NCBI GenBank assembly: GCA_903873045.1 | Contig: CAIQND010000363.1 | Location: forward strand, 1-13,674 | Origin: an uncultured Methylococcaceae bacterium | GTDB lineage: Bacteria; Pseudomonadota; Gammaproteobacteria; Methylococcales; Methylomonadaceae | DNA: 13,674 nt | Direction of reading: 5' to 3' | Shown here: in pieces, positions 6,131 to 13,674 of the stretch | Position numbering within the stretch: position 1 is the first letter of the stretch | How the letters are laid out: the number at the start of each line of letters is the position of its first letter | Program-made: the position numbers and the translations under genes | Notes under the pieces: generated by a model | What the model was told of the DNA's origin: nothing | Seen by the model: the letters and a program-made list of their open reading frames with translations, nothing else | Databases searched by the model: none

Positions 6131-7777
6131 ATGAATCTTGCCCCGTTTTTATCTTATTTTATCCTGATTCCGATTTTATTAAGCGAGGCATTGTTAGTTA
6201 ATAAAACGCAATTAATCCGGGGTAAAGCTAAAGATGACGCACAGGCTTTGTTGGCGATTTATTCATTATTTAAATTAATACAGCAATCAGTTTATTTTAA
6301 ATACAGCCCCGTTTTGCTGGTTTTGTTTTTGCCTTCCCTGGCATTGGCGACGGAGGGTGTTGATAGTATAGATCCATTAAAACCGCTCGACTTGACGCAG
6401 CATTGGGCCGGGTATCTTGCCTTGGTTGTTTTTGCAGTGGCTTACATTCTGGCCATGACCGAGGAAGTGACGGAATTAAAAAAATCGAAACCTATGGTAT
6501 TTGCGGCAAGCCTTATCTGGATATTTATTGCCGTTGTTTATGTGAATGGCGGGATGAGTGAACAGGCAGGGATGGCATTTCGGGCTTCTCTGGAAGGCTA
6601 TGCAGAGCTGTTTTTATTTATTATGGTATCGATGACTTATTTAAACGCCATGGAAGATCGAGGCGTATTTGACAGTTTGCGAGTTTGGTTGTTAAGCAAG
6701 AATTTCACATATCGGCAATTATTCTGGATTACCGGCTTCCAATCATTTTTTATTTCGTCCGGCTGCAACAATCTCACAACTGCCCTGTTAATGGGGTCGG
6801 TTATTTTGGCGATGGGTAAGGGCAGTCCCCGCTTTGTAACTTTGTCTTGTATCAATGTCGTGGTTGCCTCCAATGCGGGTGGCTCATTTAGCCCTTTCGG
6901 TGACATCACTACGTTGTTGGTATGGCAAAAAGGTGTCGTACCGTTTGCCGATTTCTTTTCCCTGTTGATTCCTGCCATCATCAATTTTGTTATACCCGCC
7001 GCCATCATGAATTTCTTTATTCCTAAAGAAAGACCCGCTGCGGTCATGGAAGCCCAAGCGATGAAACGGGGCGGTTGGATTATTATCTTTTTGTTTGTGC
7101 TGACCATTATTACTTCAGCCTGTTTTGAAAACTTTCTGGGGTTGCCGCCTGCGGCCGGCATGATGCTGGGCTTGACCTATTTGAAGTTTTTTAGTTATTA
7201 CCTGCAAAAAACCCGCGATTCCCATTCAACTGTGATGCCCGTGGATTTGACCGATGTCAAAATTGATTATTTTGCGCCCATGAAGTATATGAACAATCCA
7301 CAAGCAGAGAAAAATAAACAGGTGGCGCAGGAGTTGCCGTTTGATATTTTCCAGAAAGTGGCAAACCTGGAATGGGATACGTTACTGTTTTTTTACGGTG
7401 TTATGGTCGGTGTTGGCGGCTTAAGCTTTATTGGTTATCTGGGGGTGGCATCTCATCATCTTTACGGCAGTATTGATCCCAGCGTGGCGAATATTCTGGT
7501 AGGTATTGCTTCGGCATTTATCGATAACGGCACTATTATGTTGTCCGTACTCACGATGGCACCGGATATTTCTCAAGGCCAGTGGTTGTTGGTAACCTTG
7601 ACGGCCGGCGTGGGTGGCAGCCTGTTGGCGGTGGGTTCAGCCGCAGGCGTCGGATTGATGGGGCAGGCAAAAGGTATTTATACGTTTACCAGTCATTTAA
7701 AATGGACGCCCGCCATCGCCCTCGGTTACGCGGGCAGTATTGCCGCTCACTTCCTGATTAACGGCCGTTATTTTTAG
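6131..7777 (+). CDS. nhaD: NhaD-type Na+/H+ antiporter
   Basis: This 548-residue inner-membrane transporter exchanges sodium (or lithium) for protons and belongs to the ion transporter superfamily. Family blocks are clear: FISSGCNNLTTALLMGSVIL (from 207), SNAGGSFSPFGDITTLLVWQ (247-266), FFYGVMVGVGGLSFIGYLG (420-438), and IDNGTIMLSVLTMAPDISQ (464-482) followed by GSLLAVGSAAGVGLMGQAKG. It is longer than usual: about 57 extra residues precede a signal-like stretch (SPVLLVLFLPSLALATEG, 59-76), where many NhaD proteins begin. The ATG at 6131 is the only ATG before that stretch. It is preceded by weak ribosome signals, and a TTG further down could be the true start. uvrC follows 73 bp later on the same strand. 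Confidence 0.93.
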   Translation: MNLAPFLSYFILIPILLSEALLVNKTQLIRGKAKDDAQALLAIYSLFKLIQQSVYFKYSPVLLVLFLPSLALATEGVDSIDPLKPLDLTQHWAGYLALVVFAVAYILAMTEEVTELKKSKPMVFAASLIWIFIAVVYVNGGMSEQAGMAFRASLEGYAELFLFIMVSMTYLNAMEDRGVFDSLRVWLLSKNFTYRQLFWITGFQSFFISSGCNNLTTALLMGSVILAMGKGSPRFVTLSCINVVVASNAGGSFSPFGDITTLLVWQKGVVPFADFFSLLIPAIINFVIPAAIMNFFIPKERPAAVMEAQAMKRGGWIIIFLFVLTIITSACFENFLGLPPAAGMMLGLTYLKFFSYYLQKTRDSHSTVMPVDLTDVKIDYFAPMKYMNNPQAEKNKQVAQELPFDIFQKVANLEWDTLLFFYGVMVGVGGLSFIGYLGVASHHLYGSIDPSVANILVGIASAFIDNGTIMLSVLTMAPDISQGQWLLVTLTAGVGGSLLAVGSAAGVGLMGQAKGIYTFTSHLKWTPAIALGYAGSIAAHFLINGRYF

Positions 7778-7850
7778 ATCAACTCAGGAACATTGGATTG
7801 CCGTGCTTAATCTTTTTAATCTGCGATATAAACGGCTTTTAGGTTAATCT

Positions 7851-9692
7851 GTGAGTACCGATATTTCAGCAAACAGTTTCGATGCCACCGCCTTTTTAAA
7901 AAACCTGACCACGCGTCCGGGCATTTACACAATGCTTAATGACAAAGGCGAGATCATTTATATAGGTAAAGCTAAAAATCTTAAAAATCGCGTTTCCAGT
8001 TATTTTAAAACGCAAACCGCCTCGATCAAACAGCAGGTTATGGTGGCTAAAGTAGCCGCCATTGAAGTCACCGTAACACATACTGAAGGCGAGGCGTTAT
8101 TGCTGGAATGTCAGCAAATTAAACGTCATAAGCCACGGTATAATATTTGTTTAAGAGATGACAGATCTTTTCCTTATGTGTTTTTGTCCAGTGAGCAGGA
8201 CTTCCCGCAAATCACACTCCATCGGGGTGCAAAAAACAAAAAAGGGCGCTATTTTGGCCCTTATCCCAGTTCGGGTGCCGTTAAAGAAAGCCTTAAATTA
8301 TTACAAAGGCTATTTCCAATCCGGCAATGTGACGATGCTGTTTATAACAATCGTACCCGCCCCTGTTTGCAATATCAGATAGAACGCTGCACTGCGCCTT
8401 GTGTAGGGCTGATTGATAAACAACAGTATGCGCTGGATGTTGAAAGTACCGTGATGTTTCTCGAAGGAAAGGGCGGCTTGCTGATTGATCAGTTAATTAT
8501 AAAAATGGAACAGGCATCAGCTACTCTCGATTTTGAGCAGGCCGCCGGCTTTAGAGATCAGATTGCAAAATTGCGCTCAGTACTGGAGAAGCATTTTGTT
8601 TCAGGCGAAAAGGGCGATGTAGACATTATAGCCTGTGCAAGTAAAGGTAATGTCGCGTGTGTGCAAGTGTTTTTTATCCGTAACGGCCAGCATTTGGGCA
8701 ATAAAGTCTATTTTCCCGGATTGGCTGATACGCATGATCCGGCGGCTATTGTGCAGGCGTTTATTCCACAATATTATCTGGATAAACCCGTACCTCATGA
8801 ATTAATAGTCAGTCATCAACCGGAAGAGTCGGCGTTATTGACCGACGTGTTGAGCAGTCAGGCAAAGCATACGGTGGCTATTTCTGCCAGCGTTAGGGGA
8901 GAGCGTTTAAAGTGGCTGCAAATGGCTTGTACTAATGCCGAGAATTCATTATTAAGCAAGTTATCGGATAAACAGGGGCTTTATGCTCGATTTCTTAGTC
9001 TGCAAGAAGAATTAGGTTGCAAGGATCTGCCCAAACGACTGGAGTGCTTTGATATTAGTCACACGCAAGGTGATCAAACGGTTGCCTCCTGCGTGGTTTT
9101 TGATAGAGAAGGACCGGTAAAATCAGCTTACCGGCGATTTAATATCGTTGGTATAACCGGGGGTGATGATTATGCGGCCATTCATCAAGCGGTTTTTAGG
9201 CGCTTTAAACGGCTTAAGCAGGGTGAGCATGAAGCGCCGGACATCTTGTTTATTGATGGCGGCAAAGGTCAAGTGCATGAAGCACAAAAGGCATTAGCAG
9301 AATTAGACATAAATAATGTTATCATAGTCGGTGTTTCTAAAAGACCTGATAGAAAACCCGGCATGGAAAAACTGATTCTGGTTGATCAAGAACAGCCGGT
9401 AGACATAACACCGGGTGCCAGCGGTTTGTTGTTAATTCAGCATATTCGCGATGAGGCGCACCGGTTTGCAATAACAGGACACAGGTTACGTCGCGGCAAG
9501 GCATCAAAGCAATCAGTATTGGAGACTATTCCAGGGTTGGGAGCCAAGCGACGACAGCTTTTATTAAAACAGTTTGGGGGGCTGCAGGGCATTTCATGCG
9601 CAGGCGTAGATGCACTTTGCAGTATAGACGGCATAAGTCGGCAGTTGGCACAACGAATTTACGAACTATTTCATCATCAAGATGACGATTGA
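7851..9692 (+). CDS. uvrC: UvrABC excision endonuclease subunit C
   Basis: This 613-residue protein makes both incisions in nucleotide excision repair after UvrAB has located damage. It has the GIY-YIG nuclease domain for the 3' cut (GIY at 24-26, YIG at 37-39, Arg47 in NLKNR) and a UVR motif that binds UvrB (about 203-238). The RNase H-like domain for the 5' cut has Asp401 in LECFDISHTQG and Asp469 in FIDGGKGQ. The C-terminal helix-hairpin-helix region is at about 556-610 (ETIPGLGAKRRQLLLKQFGG). Length is normal for the family. The start is a GTG preceded by TAGG at a suitable distance. The last 11 nt overlap pgsA. Neighbouring uvrC and pgsA are common in gammaproteobacteria. Confidence 0.97.
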   Translation: MSTDISANSFDATAFLKNLTTRPGIYTMLNDKGEIIYIGKAKNLKNRVSSYFKTQTASIKQQVMVAKVAAIEVTVTHTEGEALLLECQQIKRHKPRYNICLRDDRSFPYVFLSSEQDFPQITLHRGAKNKKGRYFGPYPSSGAVKESLKLLQRLFPIRQCDDAVYNNRTRPCLQYQIERCTAPCVGLIDKQQYALDVESTVMFLEGKGGLLIDQLIIKMEQASATLDFEQAAGFRDQIAKLRSVLEKHFVSGEKGDVDIIACASKGNVACVQVFFIRNGQHLGNKVYFPGLADTHDPAAIVQAFIPQYYLDKPVPHELIVSHQPEESALLTDVLSSQAKHTVAISASVRGERLKWLQMACTNAENSLLSKLSDKQGLYARFLSLQEELGCKDLPKRLECFDISHTQGDQTVASCVVFDREGPVKSAYRRFNIVGITGGDDYAAIHQAVFRRFKRLKQGEHEAPDILFIDGGKGQVHEAQKALAELDINNVIIVGVSKRPDRKPGMEKLILVDQEQPVDITPGASGLLLIQHIRDEAHRFAITGHRLRRGKASKQSVLETIPGLGAKRRQLLLKQFGGLQGISCAGVDALCSIDGISRQLAQRIYELFHHQDDD

Positions 9693-10245
9693 ATTTAACA
9701 TACCTACTACTCTTACGCTGTTAAGAATCGCGTTAATTCCTTTATTAGCCGTGGTTTTTTATCTGCCCTGGCACTATTCTAATCTGGCTTGCACGCTGAT
9801 TTTTATGTTGGCTGGACTTACCGATTGGCTGGATGGTTACCTTGCCAGAAAATGGCAGCAGGAAACGCCTTTTGGTGCGTTTTTAGACCCGGTCGCTGAT
9901 AAATTAATGGTCGCTATTGTTCTGGTTTTAATTGTTCAGCAACAAGCAACGCCGGGGCTGACTATTGCCTCAGCCGTTATTATCGGTCGCGAAATAACCA
10001 TTGCTTCTCTGCGCGAATGGATGGCAGAAATAGGTCAGCGAGCACACGTCAAGGTCTCTCAATTAGGTAAATGGAAAACTACGGCGCAAATGCTGTCAAT
10101 TGGCATGTTGTTATATCGTGAAGATTTATTGGGAATGCCTATTAATTTAATCGGTCTTGGTCTCTTGTATGTTGCCGCCATATTAACATTATGGTCTATG
10201 ATTAATTACTTAAGTGCTGCCTTGGCAGTTATTAAGAAAAAATAG
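9682..10245 (+). CDS. pgsA: Phosphatidylglycerophosphate synthase (CDP-diacylglycerol-glycerol-3-phosphate transferase)
   Basis: This 187-residue inner-membrane enzyme joins CDP-diacylglycerol and glycerol-3-phosphate to form phosphatidylglycerophosphate, the precursor of phosphatidylglycerol and cardiolipin. The CDP-alcohol phosphatidyltransferase motif DGxxAR(x8)GxxxDxxxD is complete: Asp51, Gly52, Ala55, Arg56, Gly65, Asp69, Asp73. Several membrane helices follow (about 74-85, 95-107, 135-150, 155-182). The ATG lies inside the end of uvrC, so translation is probably coupled. A strong terminator follows about 105 bp downstream. Confidence 0.96.
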   Translation: MTIEFNIPTTLTLLRIALIPLLAVVFYLPWHYSNLACTLIFMLAGLTDWLDGYLARKWQQETPFGAFLDPVADKLMVAIVLVLIVQQQATPGLTIASAVIIGREITIASLREWMAEIGQRAHVKVSQLGKWKTTAQMLSIGMLLYREDLLGMPINLIGLGLLYVAAILTLWSMINYLSAALAVIKKK

Positions 10246-10256
10246 TACCTATTCAG

Positions 10257-10280
10257 CCCCCCTCTCTTTGAAAAAGGGGA
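10257..10280. repeat. C-rich/G-rich imperfect palindrome after pgsA
   Basis: CCCCCC followed by TCTCTTTGAAAA and AGGGGA forms a short imperfect stem (CCCCT with AGGGG) just past the pgsA stop. It resembles the CCCCTC..AAAGGGG short repeats scattered in many bacterial genomes. Confidence 0.35.
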
Positions 10281-10350
10281 AGTAGAATAATTACAAAAAA
10301 TAAATACCTAACACATCCGGGATTGTCATCGATAGACCCGTTTGGTTTTT

Positions 10351-10383
10351 TGGCTTTTAACGGTCTGTTAAAAGCCATTTTTT
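10351..10383 (+). terminator. Intrinsic terminator of the uvrC-pgsA transcript
   Basis: TGGCTTTTAAC (10351-10361) and GTTAAAAGCCA (10367-10377) make a perfect 11-bp stem with a 5-nt loop, directly followed by six T. It is well placed to end transcription from pgsA and to separate it from the regulator gene that starts at 10427. Confidence 0.9.
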
Positions 10384-10426
10384 AACATAAACAGATACAG
10401 CATAGTGATACGCTGCGGTAAAAAAA

Positions 10427-11026
10427 ATGGATCAGGAAATTGAAATTATTCAGCCCAAAGCTGAAACCCCCGACGAAATATTACGAATTGCTTTAAAGCT
10501 ATTCACCACAAAAGGTTATTACACCACATCGTTAGTTGATATTGCAGAAGCGTCAGGTATGAAAAATACCAGCGGCATTTATCATCATTTTAAAAATAAA
10601 CACCTCATGGCCGCGCAGTTGTATGCCAATATTTTTGATAGCCTAAATATTTCTATTGATGATATTCGGCGTAAAAATCAAAAATCATCGGAGCAATTGC
10701 ACGGCATTACTGATTTGTTTTTTAAGCTGACCGATGATGCGCCCGAGGTGATGCAGTTTCTGTTGATGTTAAACCTCAATGAGTTTTTACCGGAAGAAAA
10801 ACCGCTTATGGAAACAGCAGCCTTTGTAAAGATTATTAAAGTTATTCAGGCCGGTATAAAAGCAGGCGAGATACGTGATATTGATCCACAACTGGTCAAT
10901 GCTTATTTTTTCGGTATTATTAATAACACCTTACGATCGGTATTGACCGGTGCCCTGAATAAAAAAGCCGACGCATATCTGTCACAAACATGGCTTGCGG
11001 CATGGAATGCCATAGCCAAAAAATAA
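10427..11026 (+). CDS. TetR/AcrR-family transcriptional regulator
   Basis: This 199-residue DNA-binding protein has an N-terminal TetR helix-turn-helix at about residues 16-62. The pattern is ILRIALKLFTTKGYYTTSLV, then IAEASGM and SGIYHHFKNKHLM. The C-terminal half (about 70-199) is the ligand-binding and dimerisation domain, and its ligand cannot be read from sequence. It starts at the ATG just after a run of A, with no strong Shine-Dalgarno sequence. It lies 43 bp after the pgsA terminator. A small Cys/His protein gene follows after 26 bp on the same strand and is probably cotranscribed. The regulated target is unknown; no efflux or metabolic gene sits beside it. Confidence 0.92.
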   Translation: MDQEIEIIQPKAETPDEILRIALKLFTTKGYYTTSLVDIAEASGMKNTSGIYHHFKNKHLMAAQLYANIFDSLNISIDDIRRKNQKSSEQLHGITDLFFKLTDDAPEVMQFLLMLNLNEFLPEEKPLMETAAFVKIIKVIQAGIKAGEIRDIDPQLVNAYFFGIINNTLRSVLTGALNKKADAYLSQTWLAAWNAIAKK

Positions 11027-11052
11027 TCGTGCCTTTGCATTAAAGAAAAATT

Positions 11053-11238
11053 ATGGGTGATGTGGTTCAGTTTAAACGGCAAACAGTAGCCCAACGACAT
11101 AAAGGCAATACCTTGTGCCGCAGTGGCTTCCATAAATGGGTCGTCCTCAAAGAAAAGCAGTTTGATGTTAAACAAGGAAAGTTGATCACTGCTTATCAGT
11201 GCACGCGTTGTGCAAAAATTAAAACCAAAACGTTGTAG
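11053..11238 (+). CDS. Small conserved Cys/His (zinc ribbon-like) protein
   Basis: This 61-residue basic protein has Cys22 and His27 in LCRSGFHKW, and Cys50 and Cys53 in YQCTRCAKIK. This gives a possible four-ligand zinc site. The pattern GNTLCRSGFHKW..(K)QFDVKQGKL resembles a small uncharacterised protein found in other gammaproteobacteria, recalled from memory and not searched. The ATG is preceded by AAAGAAAA. It lies 26 bp after the TetR gene, suggesting one operon. Its role is unknown; nucleic-acid or protein binding would be typical for such a fold. Confidence 0.8.
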   Translation: MGDVVQFKRQTVAQRHKGNTLCRSGFHKWVVLKEKQFDVKQGKLITAYQCTRCAKIKTKTL

Positions 11239-11329
11239 CCGGTTTCATTTTTTTAGAAACTTTATTGCAATAACGTGTAATATTTGAGACTTTGACGTAG
11301 ACTAACCAATTTATGTTGAAGGGTCTCTT

Positions 11330-11719
11330 ATGATCGGTATTGTAGATGATAATATAGAAATAGCCGATGCGCTTAGTGATTGGTTGAGTCTGCTGGGTCT
11401 TGACGCAACAGTTCATTATTCAGCTGAAACTTTGCTGGAGTGGTTGCAAAATAGTCACGCCAAATCGTGCGGCGATCCTGTTAATACCCCTAATCTTCTG
11501 GATGCAGCCATTATCGACATTAATCTTTCCGGTATAAACGGAATAGAGCTGGCTCATAAACTGCGCCTGAAATTTCCTGACTTGCCCCTGTTATTAATAT
11601 CAGCTTTGCGGCATGATGAAGTCGAAAGCTTAGGCAGTTTACCCGTGGGAGTGTCTTTTCTTAGGAAACCTTTTGATCTGGGTTTGATTGAAGACTTTTT
11701 ATTGCAAAAGCCAGATTAA
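11330..11719 (+). CDS. Stand-alone response regulator receiver domain
   Basis: This 129-residue protein consists of a single receiver domain, with no DNA-binding or enzymatic output. The acidic pair Asp6-Asp7, the phosphoacceptor Asp63 (IIDINLSGINGIEL), the Ser in LLLISAL and the Lys in FLRKPFD are all present, so it should be phosphorylated. About 15 extra residues (43-57, with a Cys and two Pro) lie between helix 2 and strand 3. GAAGGG six bases before the ATG is an excellent ribosome site. The histidine kinase gene begins 21 bp after its stop codon, so the two are almost certainly partners. Lacking output, it probably acts by protein contact or as a phosphate shuttle or sink, as CheY and Spo0F do. 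Confidence 0.92.
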   Translation: MIGIVDDNIEIADALSDWLSLLGLDATVHYSAETLLEWLQNSHAKSCGDPVNTPNLLDAAIIDINLSGINGIELAHKLRLKFPDLPLLLISALRHDEVESLGSLPVGVSFLRKPFDLGLIEDFLLQKPD

Positions 11720-11740
11720 TTCAGCATCCGCCCAACCAAC

Positions 11741-13162
11741 GTGTCTATCAACAACTTCAACACCCCCACGCTTTTTATTGTTGTCGGTCTGCTATACCTG
11801 GCAATACCCGTCATGACCTGGATTGTATTGAGTGGAAGTCGCTCACGCCCGGTTACGTTTTGGTGCGTTGGCAGTTTATTGTTCGGTAGCGGATTATTGT
11901 TGGTTGGGTTACGCGGGAGTATCTCCGAATGGGCAACCTTACCGGTTGCTAATTTATTGGTTTTTATTGGTTACCTGTTGCATATTCAAGCATTGCGTCT
12001 GGAGTTGGCAGCACCCTGGCGGTTAATTGGGATGATCGCGGCTTCCTTGGCTTTTGTTTTGATTTTTGAAGGTATCCGACTGGGCTTGGGGGATGTTTTA
12101 TTACGCTTACAATTTATTAGCCTGTTATACGGTTTTATGAGCTTGTTGTTGGGTATTCTGGCATGGCGCATCGGGCGGCTTTATGATAGTTCTAACGCTT
12201 ACTTTGTCTTCGTAATTTGTGTGCTCGGTTTGCTGGGTTTCCTGGGTCGTTTTATCGAATTGATTAACAATCAGCTTGATGGGGTTACTCCCGATGTGAT
12301 GGCCACCAGTATCATCACGGTTCAAGGCGCTGTCATTGGCGTATTGTGTTCAATCGGCACTCATTTCGGTTATATTGGCATGTCGCTGGATCGTTTAATT
12401 CGTAGTGAAACCGCTATAAAAACAGCCAAGTTAGTTGCTATAAATCAGAGCCAGGAAGTTATTGCCAGACTGGATCGTCAACGTAGTTTAGGTGCCATGT
12501 CTGCTTCGCTGGGTCATGAGATCAACCAGCCCTTAACGGCTATTCTGGCAAATGCCCAAATAGCGAAACGTGGTATTGATCAAGGGCTATTCAATCCGTC
12601 TCAAATAGAAACGCTTCTGGATAAAATTATCCATAATACTCGCCGCGCCAATTTAATAATCGAAAAAATTCGCGGCTTTATCAGACCCGCATCTTTAGAG
12701 CGCCGCTCCATTGATCTGGGCGAAATAGTGCGTGACACTGCTCTTTTTGTTAAAGAGGATGCGTTTGTTCATAAGGTCGATATTATCTTTGCTATTGACG
12801 GGAAACCCTTGTTGGTTTTAGGCGATGCCATTCAACTTTCACAGGTATTGCTTAATTTATATCGCAATGCAATAGAAGTGTTACAACACGAAAAGCAACG
12901 AAAGCTTTATATTTCAGTGTATCCTGATGAAAACTGGATAGTCATCACGGTACGCGATACCGGTTCAGGGCTGACTGAAGAGGGCTTGACGCAGGTCGGC
13001 GAACCTTTCTATTCTACAAAAGATGATGGCTTGGGTTTGGGCTTGTCAATTTCAAAGAGCATCATTGAGCAACACGGTGGGCAAATTATCATCAGTAATG
13101 CGGAAGAGGGTGGTGCGTGTTTTAAAATTCGCTTGCCTGCGCACTATCATCTGTTAACGTAA
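11741..13162 (+). CDS. Membrane-bound sensor histidine kinase
   Basis: This 473-residue protein has an N-terminal half (about 8-215) of roughly seven membrane segments with almost no extracytoplasmic domain. A short linker leads to the kinase core. The phosphorylated His259 sits in ASLGHEINQPLTAI (HisKA), a type seen in NtrB/FixL/DctB-like kinases. The ATP-binding domain has an N-box with Asn372 and Asn376 (LNLYRNAIEV), a G1 box VRDTGSGL (404-411), an F-box EPFYSTK and a G2 box DGLGLGLSIS. The start is a GTG at 11741 without a clear ribosome site, close behind the receiver gene, so translation may be coupled. The multi-span input resembles 7TM sensor modules that read membrane-associated or hydrophobic signals, but the signal is unknown. 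Confidence 0.93.
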   Translation: MSINNFNTPTLFIVVGLLYLAIPVMTWIVLSGSRSRPVTFWCVGSLLFGSGLLLVGLRGSISEWATLPVANLLVFIGYLLHIQALRLELAAPWRLIGMIAASLAFVLIFEGIRLGLGDVLLRLQFISLLYGFMSLLLGILAWRIGRLYDSSNAYFVFVICVLGLLGFLGRFIELINNQLDGVTPDVMATSIITVQGAVIGVLCSIGTHFGYIGMSLDRLIRSETAIKTAKLVAINQSQEVIARLDRQRSLGAMSASLGHEINQPLTAILANAQIAKRGIDQGLFNPSQIETLLDKIIHNTRRANLIIEKIRGFIRPASLERRSIDLGEIVRDTALFVKEDAFVHKVDIIFAIDGKPLLVLGDAIQLSQVLLNLYRNAIEVLQHEKQRKLYISVYPDENWIVITVRDTGSGLTEEGLTQVGEPFYSTKDDGLGLGLSISKSIIEQHGGQIIISNAEEGGACFKIRLPAHYHLLT

Positions 13163-13189
13163 ATTGAAGTATCTTAAAGATATTAATTT

Positions 13190-13250
13190 ACCACGAAGAC
13201 ACGAAGTTCACGAAGAAGAACCAAAGAAAAAACTTCGTGCTCTTCGTGGT
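13190..13250. repeat. Imperfect long inverted repeat of the ACCACGAAG type
   Basis: ACCACGAAGACACGAAG (13190-13206) pairs with CTTCGTGCTCTTCGTGGT (13233-13250) with a 1-nt bulge and one mismatch, across a 26-nt loop. It begins 28 bp after the kinase stop codon and may serve as its transcript end. The right arm is module 1 of the dispersed repeat. Confidence 0.65.
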
Positions 13251-13314
13251 GAAATGTCTTGGCATTTTTTGTGATAAAAAAGTGTCAACTACTTTTGGGC
13301 TTCTATGAAGGATG
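13233..13314 (+). repeat. Dispersed repeat, copy B
   Basis: Modules 13233-13255 and 13262-13314 match copy A at 22/23 and 50/53 positions, with the same orientation, and are separated here by only 6 bp. The two copies are about 12 kb apart. This compact form is probably closer to the original arrangement than copy A. Confidence 0.8.
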
Positions 13315-13634
13315 TTGGCTTTAGTGCCATAATTTTAAATTCTATTTGAGCATCTTGCTCCTTCGGCTATCTTTTTTTCTGTTACAATATAAAGATTGCC
13401 GTTGTTTTGATAGTAAATCTCCAGTTAACGGGCTTTATTCAAAGAAGTGTGTTTTGTTATTCCTGTATTGTCGGGTATTTATAAAATTACTTCGCAAAAG
13501 ACGAAATGCCTACAGCCAATAATACATTGAAAAATGCTGATTGTAACGGATTATGGGGGCAAGTTAAATATGACATGTGATTGATTTTGTTAGATACCAT
13601 ATACTTGGTTACAACTAAAATCATGGTGTGTCTC

Positions 13635-13674
13635 ATGAAAACGAATTTACGCGAAAAATGCTCCATTTGTATTC
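13635..13674 (+). CDS. Possible start of a gene cut by the right edge
   Basis: The frame MKTNLREKCSICI is open to the window end, and an in-frame ATG lies at 13623. It contains CSIC, a possible metal-binding pair. There is no strong ribosome site and only 13 codons are visible, so this is a weak call. Confidence 0.3.
   Translation, partial: MKTNLREKCSICI

Larger units (their letters stand above)
13163..13634. other. Intergenic region after the kinase gene
   Basis: There is no gene. The first 150 bp hold an inverted repeat and copy B of the dispersed repeat. The remainder (13315-13634) is AT-rich. It contains a short GAGC-ATCTT-GCTC hairpin (13348-13360), with a run of seven T some 11 bp later, and no convincing promoter. 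Confidence 0.6.

Noticed and set aside
6637..7161. A 174-codon open frame on the minus strand inside nhaD
   Set aside because: It is a shadow frame opposite a clearly conserved transporter gene and has no recognisable domain.
10246..10426. tRNA genes expected after pgsA by analogy with E. coli
   Set aside because: No cloverleaf or T-loop sequence is present; the gap holds a palindrome and a terminator.

Overview
The window looks like a chromosomal piece of an AT-rich gammaproteobacterium. This rests on the adjacent and overlapping uvrC-pgsA pair, an NhaD-type antiporter, a YeaD-like mutarotase with GlgX, and a 61-residue Cys/His protein of a gammaproteobacterial type. A methanotroph-like (Methylococcales) host is possible, but that is only an impression from the gene types and repeats and cannot be proved from the sequence alone. 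No tRNA, rRNA, CRISPR array or intact transposase was seen.

Left part, minus strand (1-4619): an ANTAR-type response regulator is followed by the start of a GAF-domain protein that runs off the left edge. Next come a repeat-rich gap, a D-hexose-6-phosphate mutarotase (YeaD type) and the glycogen debranching enzyme GlgX. Both the ANTAR gene and glgX are preceded by a very good sigma-54 promoter (GG-N10-GC). NtrC-like operator sites lie about 100-145 bp upstream of the predicted transcription starts. This suggests that glycogen breakdown and an RNA-binding regulator are both under nitrogen control. It is the most interesting signal in the window and is not visible from the genes alone.

Middle, plus strand (5210-10245): a small membrane protein with one c-type heme motif (CxxCH) and about four membrane segments is followed by NhaD (Na+/H+ antiporter), UvrC (excision endonuclease subunit) and PgsA (phosphatidylglycerophosphate synthase). 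UvrC and PgsA overlap by 11 nt. A textbook intrinsic terminator follows pgsA. The usual gammaproteobacterial neighbour of uvrC, the gacA/uvrY regulator, is absent and nhaD stands in its place.

Right part, plus strand (10427-13162): a TetR-family regulator with a small putative zinc-binding protein, then a two-gene phosphorelay made of a stand-alone receiver domain and a multi-membrane-span histidine kinase without an obvious output protein. After the kinase lies a second copy of the repeat found at 1165-1377, and a gene may begin at the right edge. The two repeat copies are in the same orientation and bracket about 12 kb of the window.
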